Below are positions 1 through 6,450 of a DNA stretch of 6,548 nt, in pieces. The position numbers and the translations under genes were made by a program. This DNA is from an uncultured Erysipelotrichaceae bacterium (GTDB taxonomy: Bacteria > Bacillota_I > Bacilli_A > RF39 > UBA660), in the NCBI GenBank assembly GCA_902783435.1, contig CACZQV010000071.1:1-6548 (forward strand), written 5' to 3'. Position 1 is the stretch's first letter, and every line of letters starts with the position of its first letter. The notes under the pieces were generated by a model, which was given only the letters and a program-made list of their open reading frames with translations, searched no databases and was not told the DNA's origin.

Positions 1-1239
1 ATCTTTTTCTATATTTAAGAATTTAATCATATCTTCTTTATTTTCTTCTAATAATTTTGCATATTCTTCATCATGTTTTAATGCCCAGTTAAGTGTTTCA
101 TTATAAACATCTTCTGCCTTTTTATGTGAGAAATATGTTTTAGATATATTATTTAGTTTATCTAAGTCAAATAATGTACCACCTATAGCCATTTTATCAA
201 ATGTAAATGTAAAATCCTCTAATGATTTATCTGAGTTTTGTAGATACCATTCTTCAAAATTAGAATTTAGTATTGTAGCTAAATATAATTTAACAGCATC
301 AATTGGAATACCCACTTCATCATAGTAAGATACTGCGGCTTCTGGATCTTTTCTCTTAGATAGTTTTCTTATTATTCCATCTTCTTTTTTTGTAATAGCA
401 GCAGTATGAACATATTCAGGTCTTTTAAAACCTAATACTTCAAATAGTTGTACATGTAATGGAACAGATGATACCCATTCATCTCCTCTTATTACGTGTG
501 TTGTGTGCATTAAATGATCATCTATAGCATGAGCAAAATGATATGTTGGAGTTCCATCTTTCTTTAATAAAACAATATCCATATCATTTTCTGGGAATTT
601 AATTTTTCCTTTAACACAGTCTATTATTTCTACTTCATTTTTACTATTACCTGGAGATTTTAATCTTATAACGTGTTCTTCTCCATTAGCTAATTTTTCT
701 TTTATTTCATCTAAAGATAAATCACGATCTACTGCATAAACACCATATATTCCTAATTTTGTTTTATTAATTTCTTGTTCTTCACGGATATTAGCTATTT
801 CTTCTTCTGTCATAAAACATGGATATGCTAATCCTTTAATAATTAAATCTTTTACATAAGTTTGATATATTTCAGTTCTTTCACTTTGAATATATGGGCC
901 ATATTCTCCACCTACTTTAGTTGATTCATCTGGAATAATATCAAATGCGTCTAAATCATTAAAAATACCTTCTACTCCGTTTTCTACACTACGTTTTTGA
1001 TCAGTATCTTCAATTCTTAAAAAGAATACACCATTACTTTGTTTAGCAAATATACTATCACAAAAAGAACCAAATAAACTACCCATATGAACAAAGCCTG
1101 TAGGAGAAGGTCCAAAACGTGTTACCATTGCTCCTTCTGGTAAATCTCTTTCTGGATATTTTTCTTCATAATACTCTCTTGTTTTTGTTATATTAGGAAA
1201 TAATATTTCTGCTAGTTCTAATCTTTCTTCATCTGTCAT
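1..1239 (-). CDS. gltX: Glutamate--tRNA ligase (GluRS), C-terminus cut by window edge
   Basis: Class I aminoacyl-tRNA synthetase that activates glutamate with ATP and loads it onto tRNA-Glu in the cytoplasm; in bacteria lacking GlnRS it also loads tRNA-Gln for later amidation. My translation from the ATG at 1239 gives 413 uninterrupted residues. The ATP-binding HIGH-type motif is in RFGPSPTGFVHMGS (residues 41-54), IEDTD is at 76-80, RGDEW at 251-255, and the KMSKS-type loop is KLSKRKDPEA (292-301). The roughly 38-residue lead before the HIGH motif (LFPNITKT..YPERDLPEGA) and the KRKDPE form belong to the approximately 550-residue subtype common in Clostridia and relatives, so about 140 residues of the anticodon-binding end lie outside the window. 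No zinc-binding Cys cluster is seen. AGAGGTG (1245-1251) sits 5 nt before the ATG. The gene lies 59 bp after the preceding gene's stop, behind a terminator, so it probably has its own transcription start. Whether it is discriminating or non-discriminating cannot be told from this fragment. Confidence 0.96.
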   Translation of the reverse strand, partial: MTDEERLELAEILFPNITKTREYYEEKYPERDLPEGAMVTRFGPSPTGFVHMGSLFGSFCDSIFAKQSNGVFFLRIEDTDQKRSVENGVEGIFNDLDAFDIIPDESTKVGGEYGPYIQSERTEIYQTYVKDLIIKGLAYPCFMTEEEIANIREEQEINKTKLGIYGVYAVDRDLSLDEIKEKLANGEEHVIRLKSPGNSKNEVEIIDCVKGKIKFPENDMDIVLLKKDGTPTYHFAHAIDDHLMHTTHVIRGDEWVSSVPLHVQLFEVLGFKRPEYVHTAAITKKEDGIIRKLSKRKDPEAAVSYYDEVGIPIDAVKLYLATILNSNFEEWYLQNSDKSLEDFTFTFDKMAIGGTLFDLDKLNNISKTYFSHKKAEDVYNETLNWALKHDEEYAKLLEENKEDMIKFLNIEKD

Positions 1240-1244
1240 AATTA

Positions 1245-1273
1245 CACCTCTTTTTTTAACTATTAGTATTTTA
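1245..1273 (-). promoter_or_regulatory. Putative gltX leader: weak -10 (TAAAAT) and RBS
   Basis: The gap between the upstream terminator and gltX must hold its promoter if the terminator is efficient. On the minus strand a TAAAAT at 1273-1268 is the best -10 candidate; no good -35 lies 16-18 bp upstream, since that space is the terminator's T run. The ribosome site AGAGGTG at 1251-1245 is clear. The leader is too short for a T-box riboswitch. The RBS is well supported; the promoter call is weak. Confidence 0.35.
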
Positions 1274-1283
1274 CACTATTTTC

Positions 1284-1312
1284 AAAAAAAAAGGAAGATT
1301 ATTCTCCCTTTT
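1284..1312 (-). terminator. Intrinsic terminator with the stop codon in its loop
   Basis: Read on the minus strand, AAAAGGGAGA (1312-1303) pairs with TCTTCCTTTT (1298-1289) through one G-U wobble, closing a 4-nt loop ATAA (1302-1299), followed by further T residues to 1284 (nine consecutive T in all, 1292-1284). This is a classical Rho-independent terminator. The stop codon TAA of the zinc-ribbon gene (1301-1299) lies inside the loop, so the hairpin overlaps the last codons of the gene. It separates that gene from gltX. Confidence 0.85.
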
Positions 1313-2447
1313 CTTCAAAACTAAATTTATTTTTAGTAAATGTATAAATTTTTTCTCCTGTTTTACCAGCGTCACTATCATCACCTGGATTAATTGATTC
1401 AGTACCTTTTTTAGCTTCACCTAAAATTTCAGTTAGTTTAGTAAACTCTACTGTAGTTGGTGCTGCATAATCACTTTTTACTACCATACCTACAAATGTA
1501 GTTTTATCATCTGCTTTAGTTACATATTGTGTTCCTTGTGATCCATCAGTATCAGTTAAAATTAAAGCTAAGTACTCTCTTCCTTCTACAGTAGCTACTA
1601 ATTTATCTTTTTGATCTGGATATTTTGCAGATAATGATGTTTTATATGAATCATATGCATGTGAATAATCTGCTGCAATTGTGAAAGTTAATTCTTTATT
1701 AGTAATCATTAATCCATATTCAGAATCTGTTGTTGCAGTATATCCTTCTGGAATAGTAAATGTATATCCTGCATAGTTTTCTGTTTTTTCTGTCTCTGTT
1801 GTTGTTGGAGTACCACTATTATCACCATTATTAGGTGTTGGTGCTTCTGGTTCATTTGCTGGAGCTAATACTGTAAAATATATAACTACAGCAAGTGCTG
1901 CTACTACAGCTAATGCAATAACTAAAATAATGGTTTTTTTATCTTTTTTTGGAGTAGTAGCTTCTAATGGTGCAGCTGTTTGTGGTTGCATAGCTGCTAC
2001 TGCTGGTTCTACAAAACCAGTTGGTTGTTGTACTACAGGTTGCTCTACTGGTGTTGGTTCCATTACTGGAGTTTGCTCTACTGGTGGGATTACAACTGGT
2101 GTTGGTTCTACTACTGGAGTTTGCTCTACTGGTGGGATTACAACTGGTGTTGGTTCTACTACTGGAGCTTGTTCTACTGGTGGAATTGCAACTGGTGTTG
2201 GTTCCATTACTGGAGCTTGTTCTACTGGTGGAATTGCAACTGGTGTTGGTTCTACTACTGGAGCTTGCTCTACTGGTTGAATTGCAACTGGTGTTGGTTC
2301 CATTACTGGAGCTTGCTCTACTGTTGGTTGTGCTGGTTGTAAGATTTCTGTTTCTGTAGTTGTTACTACATTTTCTACTGGAGCACCACAATTAGGACAT
2401 ACTGTTTCAGATCCTGTTAAAGTTGCTCCACATATTTTACAAAACAT
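1299..2447 (-). CDS. Zinc-ribbon single-pass membrane protein with proline-rich repeat tether
   Basis: A 382-residue protein that I cannot assign to a named function. Residues 3-20 form a short zinc ribbon, with C3, C6, C17 and C20 spaced C-X2-C-X10-C-X2-C. Residues 43-134 are six 16-residue units of the type VEQAPVxEPTPVaIPP. A basic KKDKK (167-171) precedes one membrane helix (about 172-194), which predicts the ribbon and repeats in the cytoplasm and the C-terminus outside. A Thr/Asn/Pro linker (195-222) leads to a domain at about 224-346 starting YAGYTFTIPEGYTA. Its alternating strands and helices suggest an alpha/beta fold of the PsbP/Mog1 kind, but this is a guess. A charged tail ends FEEKGE. 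The start is fixed by AGAGGT (2460-2455) 7 nt upstream and by the ribbon beginning at residue 2. Its own promoter lies upstream and a terminator overlaps its stop, so it is probably a single-gene unit. It is richer in Ala, Pro and Val than its very Lys/Asn-rich neighbour. Confidence 0.9.
   Translation of the reverse strand: MFCKICGATLTGSETVCPNCGAPVENVVTTTETEILQPAQPTVEQAPVMEPTPVAIQPVEQAPVVEPTPVAIPPVEQAPVMEPTPVAIPPVEQAPVVEPTPVVIPPVEQTPVVEPTPVVIPPVEQTPVMEPTPVEQPVVQQPTGFVEPAVAAMQPQTAAPLEATTPKKDKKTIILVIALAVVAALAVVIYFTVLAPANEPEAPTPNNGDNSGTPTTTETEKTENYAGYTFTIPEGYTATTDSEYGLMITNKELTFTIAADYSHAYDSYKTSLSAKYPDQKDKLVATVEGREYLALILTDTDGSQGTQYVTKADDKTTFVGMVVKSDYAAPTTVEFTKLTEILGEAKKGTESINPGDDSDAGKTGEKIYTFTKNKFSFEEKGE
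2046..2321 (-). repeat. Six 48-bp tandem repeats (16-residue Pro-rich units)
   Basis: Units start at residues 43, 59, 75, 91, 107 and 123 of the zinc-ribbon protein; the sixth is cut after 12 residues. The consensus is VEQ(A/T)PV(M/V)EPTPV(A/V)IPP. DNA copies differ at only a few positions, mainly ATG versus GTA at the seventh codon (order M V M V V M), GAG versus GAA, and GCT versus ACT. Because 48 is a multiple of three, copy number can change without a frameshift, as in a coding minisatellite. No stop codons arise in several other frames here, which creates long but meaningless open frames on both strands. Confidence 0.95.
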
Positions 2448-2475
2448 ATTAAATACCTCTCTTTATTTTTATTTC

Positions 2476-2503
2476 ATTATAATGATAACATACTTTTTTT
2501 TAA
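2476..2503 (-). promoter_or_regulatory. Promoter for the zinc-ribbon repeat protein gene
   Basis: In the 68-bp gap a perfect -10 TATAAT lies at 2481-2476 and a fair -35 TTAAAA at 2503-2498, with a 16-bp spacer. The -10 falls inside a perfect 12-bp palindrome, TCATTATAATGA (2474-2485). The ribosome site AGAGGT follows at 2460-2455. No GC-rich terminator is seen after the upstream gene in this gap, so some read-through from the peptidase/DUF285 operon is possible. Confidence 0.6.
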
Positions 2504-2515
2504 TTTAAAATATTT

Positions 2516-4186
2516 TTATTTTATAAAAGTGCCTTCTTTATTAAATTCTCCATTCCATTTAGGAGTTAATTTACTCTTATAAAACACACCTTCAAAACTA
2601 TCACCATTATTTATATTCCATTTATTTATGCCACTTACATCTTTTGCTTTCAAATGACTAAATGTTCCATCAAAGTTTTTAACTTTAGATACATTCCAAT
2701 TCTTTAGTCCATTTAAATCTTTTAATTTGGTATGAGAAAATGTTGATTCCATATCAGTAACTTTACTAGTATTCCAATTTTTTAATGCATCTACATTAGT
2801 TATACTTGTATAATTGAATAAATATCTAAAGCTCTTAATCTTTTTAGTATTCCATTTACTTATACCTTTAATGTCTTTTAAATTTCTTATATGTTCAAAA
2901 GCTCCATCGAAGTTTTCTAGTTTTTTAGTATTCCATTTAGATAAAGCATTTAAATTAGTTAAATTAGTATAAGATAATGCTCTATTAAATGATTTTAATG
3001 ATTTAGTATTCCAATTTTTAATACCATTAATATTATTTAATTCTACACAACAATCAAATAAGAATGACATGTTTTCTACTTTAGATACATCCCAATTCTT
3101 TAATGCATCTACATTAGTTATTTTAGTATCTGAAAATGCTCCTGACATTGTTTTTACTTTACTTATATCCCAGTTTTTAATTGGTGTTAAATCAACTACT
3201 TTTGTATCTGATATAAATCCAGAAATACTAGTAAATTTATTTGTATTAAAGTATTTTAATATACTTATATCACTAATTGATGTTTCTTCTAACATAGAAG
3301 ATATATCTTCTAGATTATCAGTTTCTATAGCTATTAATGGAGTTATATCTATTAGTGAATAACACTTCCAAAATATACTATCAATATTTTCTAGCTTAGG
3401 GGTGTTATAGTAAGATAAAAATTTAATATCACTTAAACTTTCATCTTGGAAGAACATATTAGACATATTCTCTAGTTTGTCTGCTTTAATATATTTTAAA
3501 TCAGCTGCATCTGTTAAACCACTTAAATTAGAAAACATATATGAAGTATCACTACCATATTCTATTTTATTTTCACTATAGAAATATAATGTATCTTCTT
3601 CTACCCACATATATATAGGTTTCTTTGAATTAGTAGTAGAAACTATATAATTATCATTCATATACTCTTCTTTTATTTCTTTAGCTTTTTTAATATTTTT
3701 AATTGTATAATCCTTATAGTCTCTATTTATTAGTTCTCCTATTTTATCTTTTACAGTAATACCACTTTTTAAAGTAGAATACTCATCTTTTTTATCTTCT
3801 TCTAAATAGATTTTTCCATTTACTTTGAAATTATTTAATCCTTTATAAATAATACTTAATACGTATTCTCCTTTTTCTATATTAGGAATAATAGTATTAT
3901 CTGTATTATGAATTAATCCTTTATTAATAATCTTATTATCTTTTCTTAGAATATATACTATGTAATTAGTATTTTGTTTTGTATTAAAATTCTTTAATAT
4001 AATATTTTTATTTGAATCTTCTACTTTTAATTTAATTATCTTTTCTTTATCTTTCTTTAATGTAATAGATACTTTATTAGTATTATTATTTTTTAATGTA
4101 TAAGTTTTAGGGAATAACATTATAGTTAATATTACTCCTATTATTACTAATACTATTATACTAGGAATTATTATTTTCTTTTTCAT
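2516..4186 (-). CDS. BspA-like / DUF285 surface repeat protein, N-terminally membrane-anchored
   Basis: A 556-residue protein recognised as the BspA-like DUF285 family (roughly 26-residue repeats of leucine-rich-repeat type), known from surface proteins often linked to adhesion or host binding. MKKK followed by a hydrophobic helix (about 5-25) acts as an uncleaved anchor or signal; there is no lipobox. Residues about 28-130 look like a beta-rich domain. A lysine-rich helix (about 145-180) follows. KKPIYMWVEEDTLYFYSENK (188-207) is the typical lead-in to DUF285 repeats. Twelve units then run from about 224 to 539, best seen as NWDVSKVENMSFLF. The Trp of the last eight units is at 339, 365, 392, 418, 445, 471, 497 and 523. 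There is no LPXTG sorting signal; the protein ends GTFIK. AGGAGG (4198-4193) lies 6 nt before the ATG and contains the stop of the peptidase gene, so the two are translated from one message. The ligand is unknown. Confidence 0.9.
   Translation of the reverse strand: MKKKIIIPSIIVLVIIGVILTIMLFPKTYTLKNNNTNKVSITLKKDKEKIIKLKVEDSNKNIILKNFNTKQNTNYIVYILRKDNKIINKGLIHNTDNTIIPNIEKGEYVLSIIYKGLNNFKVNGKIYLEEDKKDEYSTLKSGITVKDKIGELINRDYKDYTIKNIKKAKEIKEEYMNDNYIVSTTNSKKPIYMWVEEDTLYFYSENKIEYGSDTSYMFSNLSGLTDAADLKYIKADKLENMSNMFFQDESLSDIKFLSYYNTPKLENIDSIFWKCYSLIDITPLIAIETDNLEDISSMLEETSISDISILKYFNTNKFTSISGFISDTKVVDLTPIKNWDISKVKTMSGAFSDTKITNVDALKNWDVSKVENMSFLFDCCVELNNINGIKNWNTKSLKSFNRALSYTNLTNLNALSKWNTKKLENFDGAFEHIRNLKDIKGISKWNTKKIKSFRYLFNYTSITNVDALKNWNTSKVTDMESTFSHTKLKDLNGLKNWNVSKVKNFDGTFSHLKAKDVSGINKWNINNGDSFEGVFYKSKLTPKWNGEFNKEGTFIK
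2570..3517 (-). repeat. Twelve DUF285 repeat units, period 26-27 residues
   Basis: Taking the aromatic position as anchor, units centre on residues 233 (I), 260 (Y), 287 (I), 313 (F), and then Trp at 339, 365, 392, 418, 445, 471, 497 and 523, giving spacings of 26 or 27. The idealised unit is ITNVDALKNWDVSKVENMSF plus about six residues. The first four units are degenerate and the last eight keep Trp. The regular spacing fits a solenoid with one turn per unit. Boundaries are approximate because repeat phase is arbitrary. Confidence 0.85.
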
Positions 4187-4199
4187 GTTATCCCTCCTA
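4187..4199 (-). promoter_or_regulatory. Stop codon embedded in Shine-Dalgarno (translational coupling site)
   Basis: On the minus strand the peptidase gene ends with TAG (4199-4197), and the same bases begin the AGGAGG (4198-4193) that serves the DUF285 gene, 6 nt before its ATG (4186-4184). Only 10 nt separate stop and start. A ribosome terminating on the first gene sits exactly on the second gene's ribosome site, which favours coupled translation. Confidence 0.85.
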
Positions 4200-6386
4200 A
4201 TTAATCTTTATTGGTTTAGAGTTATATTCATTATTAGCTATATCTATTACTCTAAACACAATATAGTAATCATAATCGTCTCTAAAATCTTCTCTTTTAA
4301 ATTTAATCATATTTGTACGATGGATTGTTCCTTGTAGCGCATTATTACTTGTTTCAGTCCAATTTGGATTATAATTACCATTTTCATCTAACATTTGATA
4401 TCTTGATGAAGCTACTGTAATGAAGTTATAATCTGTTAATTTTGTACCTGCTGGTGAGAATACATTAAAGTTTTCTTGTTTTTCACTACTCTTACCATCT
4501 AGGTTAGTATAAACTGCTTTAATATATCCATTTGGATGAGCTTTATCGATACGTATTATAGCTGTAGCTGGTTCTATTTTTCCAAACATCATATCAGTTG
4601 TATCTGATAAATATACAAAAGTTTGTAATTCTATATAATCATCTGTTACTTTATTTTCAATAGTAAGTAACCATGTAGAATCATCTTCATATTCTTTATC
4701 CATTATTTTTAATAATCTATCTTTAATAGATACTTTTAATTTATTACCTTCTACTTTTACATCTTTACCACTATGTACTACTTGGAAATATCCATCTTTA
4801 GTATCTATAAATACTAAATATCCTGCTTTAGCCATATTATCTAATTGTTCATCTGTTAATTCATATTCTACATCTTTTTTTCTTTCTTTTTTCTTTTTAG
4901 TAAATTTACTATCACTTGATATATTAAAGTCATCATATGAATTTATTCTTAAATTTGATTTTGTTTTATAGAAATTAGTAATAAAACTTGTGTAATTTCT
5001 AGAAGTTGATATTGTATTATATCCTTCTAAGAATATTTTATTATTATATGGAAAATATATTGATAATCCATGAGAATGATTTGTATTACTCCAATTATAT
5101 ACAACTGCATCATCTATTGAATTTCTAAGTTTATTCCCACTATTTGAATATTTATTAAATTTTTCTGAAAAATCATATAAATCTACCATATCATATGAAG
5201 GTTCATTTGCCCCATATTGTTCCATATTAGCACGTATTTTAGAGTATTCTTTATAATTAGTAGATACGCTTTTATCTAGGTCTTTAGAAAAATCATTTAA
5301 ATTATTAGATATATTATCTATTTTAGATAAATCTATTACTGCATATGTTGAATCAATACAATAATTATCTCTCTTTTTTGTATATGATGAGTAATTACAT
5401 GTATTAGATACTACATCTTTATATGTTTCTATTTGTTTTTTACCATAATCTATTCCACTATCAGTTATTTTTACATCGTTTAAAAATCTAATTGCAGAAT
5501 CTGCAGGTGAACCTATAGTTACTTCTTCAGATGCAACTAAGTATTTAGCATATTTTTTGTATATATTTGCTACTTCTATAGTACTATTAAGACATGTTCT
5601 AAATGAAATTACTTCTAGTTTTTTATTTTTAAATGGAGAGTTTTCGAATGCTCTTGACATTTCTTGTAACATTAAATGATCTCCTGATAAATCATCATAT
5701 TCTGAACCATCTACAGCTCCTCCATGATTCCAGTAAATAAAATCATATTTACTAGCTTTGTAATGATTATGAACATATGTTAAGAAGTATGATAAATTAT
5801 CAGCTGAACCCATATTAGTCTTAGGTCTAGCGTTTATCTTTTGAAAACCATTTGCTTCTAATGAATATATTGATGTTTCATTAACATCTATATAATTATT
5901 CTTCCATGATGTAGTACCTCCAGCTATTAAAATAACTTTTGTATTATTAGCTGTTAGTTTCTTATAATCTAAATCTTGAAGATCACGAGTAGCAAGACCA
6001 CTTTTAGATTCAAGGTTAGATCCTACCATATAAATCATAACTACTCTACCACTACCACCAGTATTTTGTGTTAATACAACCATACCTAATCCCGCTAATA
6101 CAACTAAGAAAATTACGGAAAAACAAGATATTAATACAATTGGAAGAACTGGTGATTTTTTCTTCTTAACTGGCTCAGTTTTTACTTCAATTGTATTAGG
6201 TGTTACTGGTACTTCAATCTTTTCTTCTACTTTTGGTTCTTCTTTTAATTCTACTATTTCTTTTTTTATTTCTTTTTCTGCTTTCTTTTGTTCTTGTAGT
6301 TCATTAAATAATTTTGTTTTTGTACCACATCCAGAACAAAATTTAGCAGTATCTGGTAGTTTTTTACCACATTCTTTACAAAACAT
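4197..6386 (-). CDS. Membrane-anchored clostripain-like (family C11) cysteine peptidase with N-terminal zinc ribbon
   Basis: A 729-residue protein. Residues 3-20 are a zinc ribbon (C3, C6, C17, C20). A Lys/Glu-rich, probably coiled linker (28-73) follows, then KKKK (74-77) and one membrane helix (about 79-105). That leaves the ribbon in the cytoplasm and the rest outside. From about 113 it matches clostripain-type C11 peptidases: VVMIYMVGSNLES (115-127), NMGSADNLSYFL (191-202), IYWNHGG (217-223) with catalytic H221, and ISFRTCLNSTIEVA (260-273) with catalytic C265. SEEVTIG (286-292) and HSHGLSIYFPYNN (437-449) are further typical blocks. The remainder (about 505-729) is probably a beta-rich C-terminal domain. 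Known C11 enzymes cleave after Arg or Lys and usually have Asp two residues before the Cys; here that residue is R263, so specificity may be changed or activity lost. AGGAGTG (6398-6392) is 5 nt before the ATG. It is first in an operon with the DUF285 gene. Family confidence is high; substrate unknown. Confidence 0.93.
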   Translation of the reverse strand: MFCKECGKKLPDTAKFCSGCGTKTKLFNELQEQKKAEKEIKKEIVELKEEPKVEEKIEVPVTPNTIEVKTEPVKKKKSPVLPIVLISCFSVIFLVVLAGLGMVVLTQNTGGSGRVVMIYMVGSNLESKSGLATRDLQDLDYKKLTANNTKVILIAGGTTSWKNNYIDVNETSIYSLEANGFQKINARPKTNMGSADNLSYFLTYVHNHYKASKYDFIYWNHGGAVDGSEYDDLSGDHLMLQEMSRAFENSPFKNKKLEVISFRTCLNSTIEVANIYKKYAKYLVASEEVTIGSPADSAIRFLNDVKITDSGIDYGKKQIETYKDVVSNTCNYSSYTKKRDNYCIDSTYAVIDLSKIDNISNNLNDFSKDLDKSVSTNYKEYSKIRANMEQYGANEPSYDMVDLYDFSEKFNKYSNSGNKLRNSIDDAVVYNWSNTNHSHGLSIYFPYNNKIFLEGYNTISTSRNYTSFITNFYKTKSNLRINSYDDFNISSDSKFTKKKKERKKDVEYELTDEQLDNMAKAGYLVFIDTKDGYFQVVHSGKDVKVEGNKLKVSIKDRLLKIMDKEYEDDSTWLLTIENKVTDDYIELQTFVYLSDTTDMMFGKIEPATAIIRIDKAHPNGYIKAVYTNLDGKSSEKQENFNVFSPAGTKLTDYNFITVASSRYQMLDENGNYNPNWTETSNNALQGTIHRTNMIKFKREDFRDDYDYYIVFRVIDIANNEYNSKPIKIN

Positions 6387-6414
6387 AACAACACTCCTAT
6401 TTTATATATATACG

Positions 6415-6441
6415 ATTATACCATATATTTTTTTATTTCAA
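6415..6441 (-). promoter_or_regulatory. Extended -10 promoter of the peptidase/DUF285 operon
   Basis: TATAAT (6420-6415) is preceded directly by TGG (6423-6421), giving the TGnTATAAT extended -10 form. A -35-like TTGAAA lies at 6441-6436 with a short 15-bp spacer; TTGTTT (6445-6440) at 19 bp is an alternative. The extended -10 can compensate for the poor spacing. The promoter starts only a few bases after the tRNA gene's T run, so the operon need not depend on tRNA transcription. Confidence 0.65.
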
Positions 6442-6450
6442 ACAAAAAAA

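Noticed and set aside
1240..1298. T-box or other riboswitch upstream of gltX
   Set aside because: Only 59 bases separate the genes and part of that is the terminator; there is no room for a specifier stem and antiterminator.
2046..2321. Possible CRISPR array
   Set aside because: The 48-bp copies are contiguous with no unique spacers and encode an in-frame protein repeat.
1930..2391. Several long open frames on both strands over the 48-bp repeats
   Set aside because: They encode Cys/Thr/Gly-, Trp/Tyr-, Leu/Val- or Ser/Asn-rich low-complexity strings that only mirror the repeat unit in wrong frames. The frame with the zinc ribbon, membrane helix, RBS and terminator is the real gene.
2516..2570. 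LPXTG or other wall-sorting signal at the end of the DUF285 protein
   Set aside because: The C-terminus (KWNGEFNKEGTFIK) has no sorting motif, hydrophobic segment or basic tail.
3069..3362. Open frame of 97 codons on the plus strand
   Set aside because: It lies wholly opposite the DUF285 coding region, has no convincing domain, and is explained by the repeated antisense of the solenoid units.
6114..6137. Lipobox-like LISC (residues 85-88) in the C11 peptidase, suggesting a lipoprotein
   Set aside because: It falls within the membrane helix after an 80-residue cytoplasmic N-terminus, and about 17 hydrophobic residues continue after the Cys; a lipoprotein signal would be near the N-terminus with the Cys at the end of the hydrophobic core.
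6401..6412. TATATATA run upstream of the peptidase gene as a phase-variable tract
   Set aside because: It is a short AT repeat lying downstream of the -10 in an AT-rich leader, too short and common here to support slippage control.
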